A DNA stretch of 21,013 nt from Clostridia bacterium (GTDB taxonomy: Bacteria > Bacillota > Clostridia > Oscillospirales > Acutalibacteraceae), in contig JAILDS010000159.1 of assembly GCA_024689165.1 (NCBI GenBank), positions 1 through 21,013 of the forward strand, read 5' to 3'. Shown piece after piece: positions 1 to 6,661 of this stretch. The notes below the pieces were generated by a model, which was not told the origin of the DNA, did not search any database, and saw nothing but the letters and a program-made list of their open reading frames with translations. A program made the position numbers and the translations under genes. Position 1 is the stretch's first letter, and each line of letters begins with the position of its first letter.

Positions 1-1
1 G

Positions 2-1345
2 GTCAAGAACGCCGCCGGGGCGACGCTGACCGAGGGGACGGACTACACCGTGACGTATTCCAGCGCGAGCAGCAAAAAGCCCGGGACATATACGGTCACC
101 GTGAAGGGCAAGGGCTTGTATTCCGGGACTGCCTCAAAGACGTATGAGATCAAAAAACAGGCTCTGGCGGCGGCGAACGTGGCCGTTTCTGCGGCGAAGT
201 TCACCTACAACGGCAGTGTGCAGAAGCCGACCGTGACGGTCAAAAACGCCGCAGGCACGGCGCTGACCGAGGGAAGCAGTTACACCCTGACCTGGTCGAA
301 CGAGAGCAGCAAAAAGCCCGGAACGTATACCGTGACGGTGACCGCGAAGGGGAGTTATTACACCGGCACTGTCAGCAAAACCTACAAGATCGCGAAACAG
401 ACTCTTGACGCGGCGAACGTGACGCTGGATTGGTCGGGCAAAGCATACAGCGGCTCGATCCAGAAACCGACTGTGACGGTCAAAAACGCGGCTGGCACGG
501 CGCTGACCGAGGGCAGCAGCTACACCCTGACCTGGTCGAACGAGAACAGCAAAAAGCCCGGGACGTATACCGTGACGGTCACGGCTAAGGGCAGCTATTA
601 CACCGGTACGGTGAGCAAGACCTACAAGATAACCAAGCAGAAGCTGGCGGCTTCACACGTGACGCTGTCGTGGTCGAGCAAGGCCTACAACGGTTCTGTC
701 CAGAAGCCGACTGTGACGGTCAAGTCCGCAGCGGGTACGACGCTCAAAGAGGGCACAAGCTACACGGTGGCGTATTCGACCGGCTGCAAAAAGCCCGGAA
801 CTTACACTGTAACGATCACCGCGAAGGGAAGTTATTTCTCCGGCACGGTGAGCAAGACCTTCAAAATCACGAAGCAGAAGCTCGCGGCATCGCGGGTGAC
901 GCTGTCGGCGACGTCATTCACGTATAACGCAAAGGTGCAGAAGCCGACGGTTACGGTCAAGAACGCGCAGGGCAAGGCGCTTGTCGAGGGTACGAGCTAC
1001 ACTGTGACGTATTCGACAGGGTGCAAGAACGCCGGGACCTACACCGTGACGGTGACCGCGAAGGGCAGCTATTACACGGGTACGGTCAAAAAGACATTCA
1101 AGATCAACGCACAGTCTCTCGCGGCCTCGCGGGTAACGCTGTCTGCGACGAGCTTCACCTACAACGGCAAAGTGCAGAAGCCGACGATCACGGTCAAAAA
1201 TGCCGGCGGCTACAAGCTTACAGAAGGAACTCATTACACAGTTGCGTGGTCCGGCGCCTGCAAGGCAAAGGGCACGTACACCGTTACGATAACAGGTACA
1301 GGAAACTACACCGGCACGGTCAAAAAGACGTTCAAGATAGTATGA
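2..1345 (+). CDS. Surface/secreted protein of ~80-aa beta-sandwich repeats, 3' end only
   Basis: The frame is open from base 2 and the repeat pattern continues to the window edge, so this is the C-terminal 447 residues of a longer protein; the GTG at 50 is just a codon inside a repeat. Each unit runs through QKPTVTVKN, an EGxxYTxxxS stretch, KKPGTYTVTVTAKGSYYTG and a TVxKTYKI end. That is the style of the YDG/MBG-like Ig-fold repeats common in clostridial surface proteins (family named from memory, not searched). The protein stops directly after the last repeat. No LPXTG motif, SLH domain or C-terminal membrane helix is visible, so any signal peptide or anchor must lie upstream of the window. 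A structural or adhesive role is likely, but the ligand is unknown. The reading frame is certain; the function is a family-level guess. Confidence 0.85.
   Translation, partial: VKNAAGATLTEGTDYTVTYSSASSKKPGTYTVTVKGKGLYSGTASKTYEIKKQALAAANVAVSAAKFTYNGSVQKPTVTVKNAAGTALTEGSSYTLTWSNESSKKPGTYTVTVTAKGSYYTGTVSKTYKIAKQTLDAANVTLDWSGKAYSGSIQKPTVTVKNAAGTALTEGSSYTLTWSNENSKKPGTYTVTVTAKGSYYTGTVSKTYKITKQKLAASHVTLSWSSKAYNGSVQKPTVTVKSAAGTTLKEGTSYTVAYSTGCKKPGTYTVTITAKGSYFSGTVSKTFKITKQKLAASRVTLSATSFTYNAKVQKPTVTVKNAQGKALVEGTSYTVTYSTGCKNAGTYTVTVTAKGSYYTGTVKKTFKINAQSLAASRVTLSATSFTYNGKVQKPTITVKNAGGYKLTEGTHYTVAWSGACKAKGTYTVTITGTGNYTGTVKKTFKIV
218..1345 (+). repeat. Coding tandem repeat, 240/237-bp units
   Basis: Units start at the same codon (V/I before QKP) at 218, 458, 698, 935 and 1172. 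That gives two 240-bp periods, then two 237-bp periods, then a last shortened unit; another partial unit fills 2-217. The units starting at 218 and 458 are nearly the same at DNA level over long stretches, while the later ones have drifted more. This suggests recent duplication or gene conversion towards the 5' side. The 3-bp difference is the loss of one codon in the loop before the KKPGTY/KNAGTY segment. Confidence 0.9.
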
Positions 1346-1369
1346 CGCGCGTATAGCGCAGCAAGCCCA

Positions 1370-1396
1370 CCGCCCCCGCGATTTTCGCGGGGGCGG
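1370..1396 (+). terminator. Strong GC hairpin after the repeat-protein gene
   Basis: A perfect 12-bp stem (1370-1381 with 1385-1396) closes a 3-base loop 25 bases after the stop codon. It is extremely GC-rich, but no U-tract follows (the next bases are CGGGGCGTTAAGG). It may end transcription with help, or protect the 3' end of the mRNA, rather than act as a classical intrinsic terminator. Confidence 0.55.
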
Positions 1397-1413
1397 CGGG
1401 GCGTTAAGGAGGA

Positions 1414-1444
1414 AGGGAACAGGGAATAGGGAATAGGGAATGGG
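1414..1444 (+). repeat. AGGGAAT heptamer array, potential G-quadruplex
   Basis: Four heptamers (1414-1420 AGGGAAC, then three AGGGAAT ending at 1441) are followed by GGG at 1442-1444. This gives five GGG runs with 3-4 base loops on the plus strand, which meets the usual G3N1-7 rule for an intramolecular G-quadruplex. Whether it folds in vivo cannot be seen from the sequence. Confidence 0.7.
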
Positions 1445-1521
1445 AGTAGTGTGGAGCGAACCATGTGGTCGCTCACGAGTCAGCGGATAGCGGACAGCGT
1501 TCGTGGTTTACGAACCCCGGT

Positions 1522-1674
1522 GGTAGCGCGGCACCTCAGTGCCGCTCGCCCGAAGGGCGTATACGAAAAGAATTCAAAACACTTTGCGAATGGTCAATCT
1601 GATATGACTGGGGCAATATAATCCATTGTAAACCGACGCTGTGCGTCGGAGCGGCACTGAGGTGCCGCGCTACC
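1522..1674. mobile_element. 153-bp MITE/REP-pair-like element with perfect 26-bp inverted repeats
   Basis: Bases 1522-1547 and 1649-1674 are exact reverse complements over 26 bp. Each arm is itself a hairpin: 7-bp stem GCGGCAC/GTGCCGC with a CTCA loop at 1528-1545, and the mirror image at 1651-1668. The core holds two further small hairpins (CGCCC-GAA-GGGCG at 1547-1559; CCGACGC-TGT-GCGTCGG at 1633-1649) around an AT-rich middle with no ORF. I found no clear target-site duplication, so a non-autonomous transposon and a head-to-head pair of REP-type palindromes are both possible. Confidence 0.6.
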
Positions 1675-1731
1675 GGGAAATAAGGTAGTGTTTTCTTTCT
1701 TAAACACAACACGTTTGATACACTGTGTTCC

Positions 1732-1752
1732 GGGCGACCATTTGGGTCGCCC
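1732..1752. repeat. Short REP-like hairpin (GGGCGACC/GGTCGCCC)
   Basis: A perfect 8-bp stem (1732-1739 with 1745-1752) has a 5-base loop and is followed by CTACACG. Its core resembles the weaker hairpin at 1454-1474 (GAGCGA-a-CC ... GG-TCGCTC), so the two may be diverged copies of one palindromic element. Genome-wide copy number would decide this. Confidence 0.5.
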
Positions 1753-1780
1753 CTACACGAGCGCCATTTGTACGTGTATG

Positions 1781-1819
1781 TAATAATAAAAGACGGCGGG
1801 GTGCTTACCCTGCCGCCGT
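1781..1819 (-). terminator. Intrinsic terminator of asd
   Basis: Read on the minus strand, about 30 bases after the asd stop codon, a stem ACGGCGG/CCGCCGT (1813-1819 with 1793-1799, with extra GGT/ACC-type pairing inside) is followed directly by the U-rich run CTTTTATTATTA (1792-1781). This is the normal layout of a Rho-independent terminator. Confidence 0.75.
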
Positions 1820-1848
1820 ACAGTCAAGTTTTTGCGCACAACTGACTT

Positions 1849-2934
1849 TTATCTGTCGAAATATCCCTTTGCCGCCAGCAGCTCCGCCAGCTCGACGGCG
1901 CCGCCCGCGGCGCCTCTGAGGGTGTTGTGAGAAAGGCAGACGAATTTGTAGTCATACTGAGTGTCTTCCCTCAGCCTGCCGATGGAGATTGCCATGCCGC
2001 CCTCAAGGTCCCTCTGGAGCTTCGTCTGCGGAAGATCGTCTTCGGTAAAATAGTGCAGGAATTTTTTCGGGGCGTGGGGCAGCCCGAGCTTCTGGGCTTC
2101 GCCCTCAAAACCGTCCCAGGCCGACAGGATCTGTTCCTTCGTCGGTCTTTTTTCAAACCTTGCGAACACCGCCGCCATATGACCGTTCGAAACCGGTACC
2201 CTGAGGCACTGGGCGGTAAAATTGGGCTTGTCCGCCGGGACGATAATGCCGCCGCTGATCTCTCCCCAGATCTTGAGGGGCTCTTTCTCGCTCTTTTCTT
2301 CCTCGCCGCCGATGAAGGGAATGACGTTGTCGACGATCTCCGGGAACGTGTCAAAGGTCTTGCCGGCTCCGGAAATGGCCTGATAGGTGCAGACAAGCAC
2401 GTCTTTGACGCCGAATTCGGCATGCAGCAGGTAAAGGGCGGGCACGTAGCTCTGAAGCGAGCAGTTCGATTTTACGGCGATGAAGCCGCGCTTCGTGCCG
2501 AGGCGCTTCCTCTGGGAGTCGATGACCTCGATGTGACGCCAGTTCAGCTCCGGAACGACCATCGGGACGTCGGGCGTGTGCCTGTTAGCGGAGTTGTTGC
2601 TGACGACGGGGCATTCGGCCTTCGCGTAGCGCTCCTCAAGCGCCTTGGTGGCGTCCTTCGACATGTTGACGGCGCAGAAAACGAAATCAACAAGGGACGT
2701 GATCCTGTCGATATCCGCGTCCGCGTCGAGGATGGTCATCCCTGCGACGCTGTCGGGCAGGGGAGAATCCATGACCCACTTGCCGCCTATGGCTTCGCCG
2801 TAGGTTTTGCCCGCGGAGCGCGCGGACGCGGCGAGGCAGACGAGGTCGAACCAGGGATGGTCGGCAAGAAGGGTGATGAAGCGCTGACCGACCATTCCGG
2901 TAGCGCCGATGATACCGACTTTGAATTTATTCAT
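1849..2934 (-). CDS. asd: Aspartate-semialdehyde dehydrogenase (archaeal/fungal-type)
   Basis: This 361-aa enzyme reduces aspartyl-4-phosphate to aspartate-4-semialdehyde with NADPH. That is the branch point to lysine/diaminopimelate, methionine, threonine and isoleucine. The N-terminal Rossmann motif GATGMVG is at residues 10-16. The active-site cysteine is C158 in KSNCSLQSY, followed by the ISGAGKTFDTFPEI segment (188-200) and a basic/His pair, R245 and H252 (RVPVSNGH). The NC-S-L-Q site and overall sequence fit the archaeal/fungal-like ASADH branch better than the E. coli type. ATG 2934 has AAAGGAAG about 8 bases upstream. The gene stands alone on its strand, with its own terminator, back to back with queA. 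All key residues are present and the length is normal. Confidence 0.95.
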   Translation of the reverse strand: MNKFKVGIIGATGMVGQRFITLLADHPWFDLVCLAASARSAGKTYGEAIGGKWVMDSPLPDSVAGMTILDADADIDRITSLVDFVFCAVNMSKDATKALEERYAKAECPVVSNNSANRHTPDVPMVVPELNWRHIEVIDSQRKRLGTKRGFIAVKSNCSLQSYVPALYLLHAEFGVKDVLVCTYQAISGAGKTFDTFPEIVDNVIPFIGGEEEKSEKEPLKIWGEISGGIIVPADKPNFTAQCLRVPVSNGHMAAVFARFEKRPTKEQILSAWDGFEGEAQKLGLPHAPKKFLHYFTEDDLPQTKLQRDLEGGMAISIGRLREDTQYDYKFVCLSHNTLRGAAGGAVELAELLAAKGYFDR

Positions 2935-3000
2935 GTGCTGACTTCCTTTCGGCTTGCCCGATGCGGATGGACCGATCCGGCAACTTTAAGCTGTTTTGTG

Positions 3001-3029
3001 TTGATAAAATGAGTTCGGCGTGTTAGAAT
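3001..3029 (+). promoter_or_regulatory. Sigma-A-type promoter of queA
   Basis: TTGATA (3001-3006) and TAGAAT (3024-3029) are separated by exactly 17 bases, each one mismatch from consensus. The predicted start near 3036 leaves a leader of about 50 nt before the queA ATG at 3089. The ribosome binding site there is weak (GAGCGAG, about 10 bases upstream). Confidence 0.65.
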
Positions 3030-3042
3030 AACGCCGCCGGAA

Positions 3043-3071
3043 ATAGTATCATTTTCGGATATGATATTCAA
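3043..3071 (-). promoter_or_regulatory. Candidate asd promoter
   Basis: On the minus strand TTGAAT (3071-3066) and TACTAT (3048-3043) are 17 bases apart, each matching 4 of 6 consensus positions. The start of transcription would fall near 3036, giving an asd leader of about 100 nt that contains a small hairpin (3016-3035). It lies inside the queA leader, so the two divergent promoters face each other and overlap. Confidence 0.4.
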
Positions 3072-3088
3072 GAGCGAGCTGTATTTTT

Positions 3089-4114
3089 ATGCAAAAAAGT
3101 GATTTTTATTATGATCTGCCCCCTGAGCTTATAGCGCAAACGCCGATAAAAAACCGTGACGAGTCGCGGCTTCTTGTTCTCGACAGAAGCTCCGGCGAGA
3201 TCAGTCACAGGCATTTTTATGACGTTGCCGACTATCTTGGCCCGGGCGACGTGCTCGTTCTCAACGATACTAAAGTGCTGCCGTGCCGCCTTTACGGAGT
3301 AAAACGCGGGACCGGGGCGACAGTTGAGCTTCTTCTGCTCGAAGACAAGGGCAGCGACGTCTGGGACGTCATCGCCGGGCCGGGCAAAAAGGCGCGCGCC
3401 GGGGCGGTGTTCGATATCGCCGGCGGTAAAATGACAGCAGAGATCATCGAAGTCCTCGATAACGGCGACAGGCTTGCGAAGCTTTCTTACGACGGCAATT
3501 TCTACGACGTGCTCGATGAGGTAGGGGAGATGCCTCTGCCGCATTATATCACCGAAAAACTCGCGGACCGCGACAGGTACCAGACCGTATACGCAAAAAA
3601 CAACGGCTCCGCAGCCGCGCCGACCGCCGGGCTGCATTTCACGCCCGAGCTGCTGAAAAAGCTTAAGGACAAGGGCGTCGAGATAGTCTATATAACCCTC
3701 CACGTTGGTATCGGGACCTTCCGGCCTGTCAAGGAGGACAATATCGAAGACCACAAAATGCATTTTGAGAATTACACCGTGAGCTCGGAGGCGGCGGAGA
3801 AGATCAACGCCGCAAAACGCGAGGGCAGACGGGTCATAGCCGTAGGGACGACCTGCACAAGGACGCTTGAGGCGTCGTCGGAGGAGAACGGCCTCGTCCG
3901 CCCGGGATCCGACAGAACGAATATCTTTATTTATCCGGGATATCGCTTCAGGTGCGTCGACGCGCTTATTACCAATTTCCACCTCCCCGAAAGCACGCTG
4001 ATCATGCTCGTGTCCGCTTTCTGCGGCAGAGAAAAAACGCTCGAGGCGTATAAAACAGCCGTCGAGCGCAGGTACAGGTTTTTCTCTTTCGGGGATGCTT
4101 GCTTAATATATTAA
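3089..4114 (+). CDS. queA: S-adenosylmethionine:tRNA ribosyltransferase-isomerase
   Basis: QueA transfers and isomerises the ribosyl part of S-adenosylmethionine onto 7-aminomethyl-7-deazaguanine in the tRNA wobble position, giving epoxyqueuosine. The 341-aa protein has the family blocks in order: NDTKVLPCRL (59-68), AAPTAGLHFT (176-185), HVGIGTFRPV (205-214), AVGTTCTRTLE (251-261), NFHLPESTLIMLVSAF (296-311) and the end FFSFGDACLIY. Length is normal. queA is often followed by tgt; here the DinJ-YafQ module begins immediately after it, and no other queuosine gene is in the window. The stop codon sits in a 12-bp AT palindrome (4103-4114). Confidence 0.97.
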   Translation: MQKSDFYYDLPPELIAQTPIKNRDESRLLVLDRSSGEISHRHFYDVADYLGPGDVLVLNDTKVLPCRLYGVKRGTGATVELLLLEDKGSDVWDVIAGPGKKARAGAVFDIAGGKMTAEIIEVLDNGDRLAKLSYDGNFYDVLDEVGEMPLPHYITEKLADRDRYQTVYAKNNGSAAAPTAGLHFTPELLKKLKDKGVEIVYITLHVGIGTFRPVKEDNIEDHKMHFENYTVSSEAAEKINAAKREGRRVIAVGTTCTRTLEASSEENGLVRPGSDRTNIFIYPGYRFRCVDALITNFHLPESTLIMLVSAFCGREKTLEAYKTAVERRYRFFSFGDACLIY

Positions 4115-4131
4115 AAACAACATACAAACAA

Positions 4132-4160
4132 TTGACAAACAACTAATAATGGCATATAAT
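4132..4160 (+). promoter_or_regulatory. Perfect consensus promoter of the toxin-antitoxin module
   Basis: TTGACA (4132-4137) and TATAAT (4155-4160) are both exact consensus with a 17-base spacer. The -35 box begins 17 bases after the queA stop. So strong a promoter fits a module that represses itself. Confidence 0.9.
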
Positions 4161-4166
4161 CATTAT
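4146..4166. promoter_or_regulatory. Candidate DinJ operator over the -10 box
   Basis: ATAATG (4146-4151) and CATTAT (4161-4166) form an inverted repeat with a 9-base spacer that contains the -10 box. Antitoxins with ribbon-helix-helix domains typically bind such palindromes and shut off their own promoter, more tightly when in complex with the toxin. The site is inferred from position and symmetry only. Confidence 0.55.
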
Positions 4167-4189
4167 AGTGCAAAAAGGAGGTACTAATC

Positions 4190-4462
4190 ATGTCGGCAAG
4201 TATTGTACAAATCCGTATGGACAGCGAGCTGCGGGATTCCGCGGCGGAAACCTTTGAGTCGCTTGGTTTGGATCTCCCGACCGCGATTCGTATTTTCCTG
4301 AAAAAATCGATTGCCGTACAGGGGCTTCCCTTTGATGTCAGGGCTGAGATCCCGAATGAGGAAACGAGAAAGGCGATTGAGAATGCGGAACGTGGGATCG
4401 GATTGAGCAGAAGCTTCTCCTCTGTGGCCGAGTTGATGGAGGATCTGAATGCTGACGATTAG
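4190..4462 (+). CDS. dinJ: RelB/DinJ-family antitoxin
   Basis: This 90-aa protein has an N-terminal ribbon-helix-helix pattern: a beta strand IVQIRMD (5-11), then a helix and the LGLDLPTAIRIFLKKS segment (25-40) typical of DinJ, followed by GLPFDV. The C-terminal half (about 55-90), rich in Glu and Ser, would wrap and neutralise the toxin. It is the first gene of the module, with an ideal AGGAGG (4176-4181) 8 bases before its ATG, so it is probably made in excess over the toxin. Its 3' end overlaps the toxin start by 14 bp, giving translational coupling. The DNA here is more AT-rich than its neighbours, which suggests acquisition by transfer. Confidence 0.93.
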   Translation: MSASIVQIRMDSELRDSAAETFESLGLDLPTAIRIFLKKSIAVQGLPFDVRAEIPNEETRKAIENAERGIGLSRSFSSVAELMEDLNADD

Positions 4463-4727
4463 ATATGAATCGACCTTTAAGAAAGACTATAAAAGAATCG
4501 TCAGACGGGGATATGACGTCAGACTCCTGGAAAATGTGATCACCATGCTGGCAGAGCAGGAACAGCTCCCTCAAAGGTTCAGAGATCATGCATTAAGCGG
4601 TGACTATTCCGGCTTCAGAGAGTGCCATATTACGCCGGATTGGCTTTTGATATATAGTATTTCCAAGCAGGAACTGGTACTCTATCTGACCAGAACCGGA
4701 ACGCACAGCGATTTGTTTGACAAATAA
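4449..4727 (+). CDS. yafQ: YafQ-family mRNA interferase toxin
   Basis: A 92-aa type II toxin of the RelE/YafQ group, expected to cut mRNA at the ribosome. Every catalytic position I recall from E. coli YafQ has a counterpart: H47 (DHALSG), H60, D64 and W65 (RECHITPDWLLIY), H86 and F90 (RTGTHSDLF). The toxin therefore looks active. The ATG at 4449 lies inside the dinJ end, and no separate strong ribosome binding site is needed. Length and fold signature match the family, and the partner gene directly upstream confirms the assignment. Confidence 0.94.
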   Translation: MLTIRYESTFKKDYKRIVRRGYDVRLLENVITMLAEQEQLPQRFRDHALSGDYSGFRECHITPDWLLIYSISKQELVLYLTRTGTHSDLFDK

Positions 4728-4731
4728 TAAG

Positions 4732-4766
4732 CTTAAATCCCTCGCCGAAATGGCGGGGGATTTAAG
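4732..4766. terminator. Hairpin terminator, probably serving both strands
   Basis: A 15-bp stem with a single G-U pair (4732-4746 with 4752-4766) and a GAAAT loop begins 4 bases after the yafQ stop. On the plus strand it is followed by TTGATCGGGTTGCTT, a poor U-tract. On the minus strand it is followed by the U-rich CTTATTATTTGTC, so it may also end the long leftward transcript coming from the EEP gene. Confidence 0.75.
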
Positions 4767-4874
4767 TTGATCGGGTTGCTTCCGAATGAATAATCATATG
4801 GAAGAATAATGATCATTGTCACCGTAAGCTTTGATTACGCGATGTTTATCTTATAACGGTCTTTCCGATCCGGG

Positions 4875-6611
4875 TCACAGGACGATATCCGCGTAGATCG
4901 GGAAGTGGTCGGAGACGAACCGTCCGTCTATCCCGTCGGTAACGGTCCTGTATGTGAGGATCTCGATATCTTCTGAGCAGAGAACGAAATCTATAAAATA
5001 TCCGGCGTGAGTTTCCGGACTGCAGGCGTGGAAGGTGCCGTATGGAACGGAATCCGCGGCTTCAAAGCGGGCGTCGCGCAGCGAAGAGATCATGACGGCG
5101 TAAGCGTCCGAGCCGACGGAATCGTTCATGTCGGCTGTGAAGACGACCGGGAGCTCTGCGAAATTATCGTTGATAAATGCAGTTACCATGTTCGCGCCGA
5201 AGACGCGGGCAGGGCTCGAAACGTGATCGTAGTGAGTATTGACGTGGACGTAAACAGAGCCGGTGCCGCGGTCTTTAAGCTTCGCCCATGTGCATATCCT
5301 CTTGCAGGCGGCGTTGAGCGCGATGGACGGCTCGTCAGGCGTTTCGGAAAGCCAGAAATCGCCGTGTTCGAGCAGTTCATACTTGTCTTTAAGATAGAAT
5401 ATCGGGCATGCCTCCCCGCCGTAGGTGTCGGCGGGCTTTCCGCTTTCCCGGTCAAGACCGACCCATGCGTAGTCGGTCAGTTTTTTCTTGAGCGTATCCA
5501 TCAGCTCTCCGGTAGCTTCCTGGATGCCGGCCGAGTCGGGCTTTACGGAGATGATCTGCCCGGTGACGATCGAGGCGCGCTGAGAAGCGGGAACGCCCCT
5601 TACATCTGAGCACCTGATGTTGAAGGACATTATGCGGGCGGCGCCGTCGGGTTTTTCGGCCGGCGGGATAAGCTCGAAATCATGGGCGGAATACGTGTCT
5701 GCGTAGGGTATGAACATATCCGCATAGATCGGGAAATGGTCGCTGACGAACCTGCCGTCGATACCGTCCGTCACGGTGCGGTAAACGTGAACCGGGATCT
5801 CGGAGCTGACCATGATGTAGTCGAGGTTGTAGCCGTTTTCCGGAGCGCAGTCATGGAAGGAAGGATAGTATTCGCTGTCCGCTGCGGCGTAGCGTGAGTT
5901 GACAAAGCTTTCGGACAGTATCCGGTAGGCGGAGCCGTTTTCGGTGCTGTTGAAGTCGCCGGTAACAACGACGGGAATATTCGCGAAGTTCTCGGCGGCA
6001 AAGTCCCTTATCATGTTCGCGCCGAGGACGCGGGCGGCATCCACGGTGCTCTCGAGGTGGGTGTTGAGTACCGCGAAGACCTTTTTGCTGTCTTTTTCCT
6101 CAAGCTTTGCCCAAGAGCAGACCCTTCTGTGGTCTGCTTCGAAGGCGTAGGAGGGTTCGTCCGGCGTTTCGGAGATCCAGAATGTCCCGCTGTCGAGCAG
6201 ATTGTATCTGTCTTTGCGGTAGAAAATGGCCGAATGCTCGCCCTCGGCGAGAAGACCCGATTTTCCGTTGTCTCTGCCGACGCCGACGCTGTCATACTCC
6301 GGCAGGAGCATATTGAGAACGTTCATCCACTCGGGAAGCGCCTCCTGCACGCCGAGAACGTCGGGTCTGACCGACAGGATCTCGCGGGCAACGATAGCGT
6401 ATCGCCAGAAACGGGCAGTGCCGTTGTTGTCGGCGTACCTGACGTTGAAGGACATCACGCGGGTATCGCCTTCGGCTTTTTCCGCAGCGGTGATCGACGG
6501 GAAGTCGTGACCCTCCATTGAGTCCGCCCACTTGAACCCGTTCGAGACGGAAAACAGCGACGTGACGGACAGAATAACGGCGACGATCTTTGCCAGAAAC
6601 TTGTAGAACAT
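4875..6611 (-). CDS. Secreted protein with two tandem endonuclease/exonuclease/phosphatase domains
   Basis: The 578-aa protein starts with a membrane-type segment (about 7-24, IVAVILSVTSLF), a signal peptide or anchor without a lipobox. Two full EEP domains follow. Domain 1 (about 50-300) has SFNVRY (N56), VQE (E90), NTH (H185), TGDFN (D219, N221), LDY (D264) and SDH (D291, H292). Domain 2 (about 325-578) has SFNIR (N331), IQE (E365), NTH (H460), TADMN (D494, N496), IDF (D541) and SDH (D568, H569). Both sites therefore look complete. A 22-residue stretch is the same at 277-298 and 554-575 although the DNA differs at silent positions. The family includes nucleases, phosphodiesterases and sphingomyelinases, so the substrate is open. 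ATG 6611 has AGGAGGT 6 bases upstream. It is the last gene of the leftward run. Confidence 0.85.
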   Translation of the reverse strand: MFYKFLAKIVAVILSVTSLFSVSNGFKWADSMEGHDFPSITAAEKAEGDTRVMSFNVRYADNNGTARFWRYAIVAREILSVRPDVLGVQEALPEWMNVLNMLLPEYDSVGVGRDNGKSGLLAEGEHSAIFYRKDRYNLLDSGTFWISETPDEPSYAFEADHRRVCSWAKLEEKDSKKVFAVLNTHLESTVDAARVLGANMIRDFAAENFANIPVVVTGDFNSTENGSAYRILSESFVNSRYAAADSEYYPSFHDCAPENGYNLDYIMVSSEIPVHVYRTVTDGIDGRFVSDHFPIYADMFIPYADTYSAHDFELIPPAEKPDGAARIMSFNIRCSDVRGVPASQRASIVTGQIISVKPDSAGIQEATGELMDTLKKKLTDYAWVGLDRESGKPADTYGGEACPIFYLKDKYELLEHGDFWLSETPDEPSIALNAACKRICTWAKLKDRGTGSVYVHVNTHYDHVSSPARVFGANMVTAFINDNFAELPVVFTADMNDSVGSDAYAVMISSLRDARFEAADSVPYGTFHACSPETHAGYFIDFVLCSEDIEILTYRTVTDGIDGRFVSDHFPIYADIVL

Positions 6612-6661
6612 TTCAAGACCTCCTGATCATATTTGTTTTGTATGATCGGAAAGGAAGAGTA

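Larger units (their letters stand above)
1346..1848. other. 503-bp non-coding spacer rich in hairpins and repeats
   Basis: No convincing gene lies between the repeat-protein stop and the asd stop. The spacer holds, in order, the GC hairpin, a heptamer array, a hairpin at 1454-1474 (GAGCGA with TCGCTC), a hairpin at 1499-1515 (GTTCGT with ACGAAC), a 153-bp inverted-repeat unit, a hairpin at 1732-1752 and the asd terminator. Such a density of palindromes between convergent genes suggests REP/MITE-like elements rather than regulation of one gene. Confidence 0.7.

Noticed and set aside
218..1345. CRISPR-like regular repeats
   Set aside because: Period 237-240 bp, in frame, coding for protein repeats; no short direct repeats with unique spacers and no cas genes.
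1725..1919. 64-codon plus-strand frame in the spacer
   Set aside because: It crosses the REP-like hairpin and the asd terminator and ends inside asd; no ribosome binding site and no coding character.
1927..3012. 361-codon open frame on the plus strand opposite asd
   Set aside because: It mirrors the asd gene, which has all catalytic motifs and a proper start; the antisense product has no recognisable domain and no ribosome binding site.
3068..3982. 304-codon frame opposite queA
   Set aside because: Antisense shadow of a gene with complete QueA motifs; it would also run from the shared promoter region in the wrong place.
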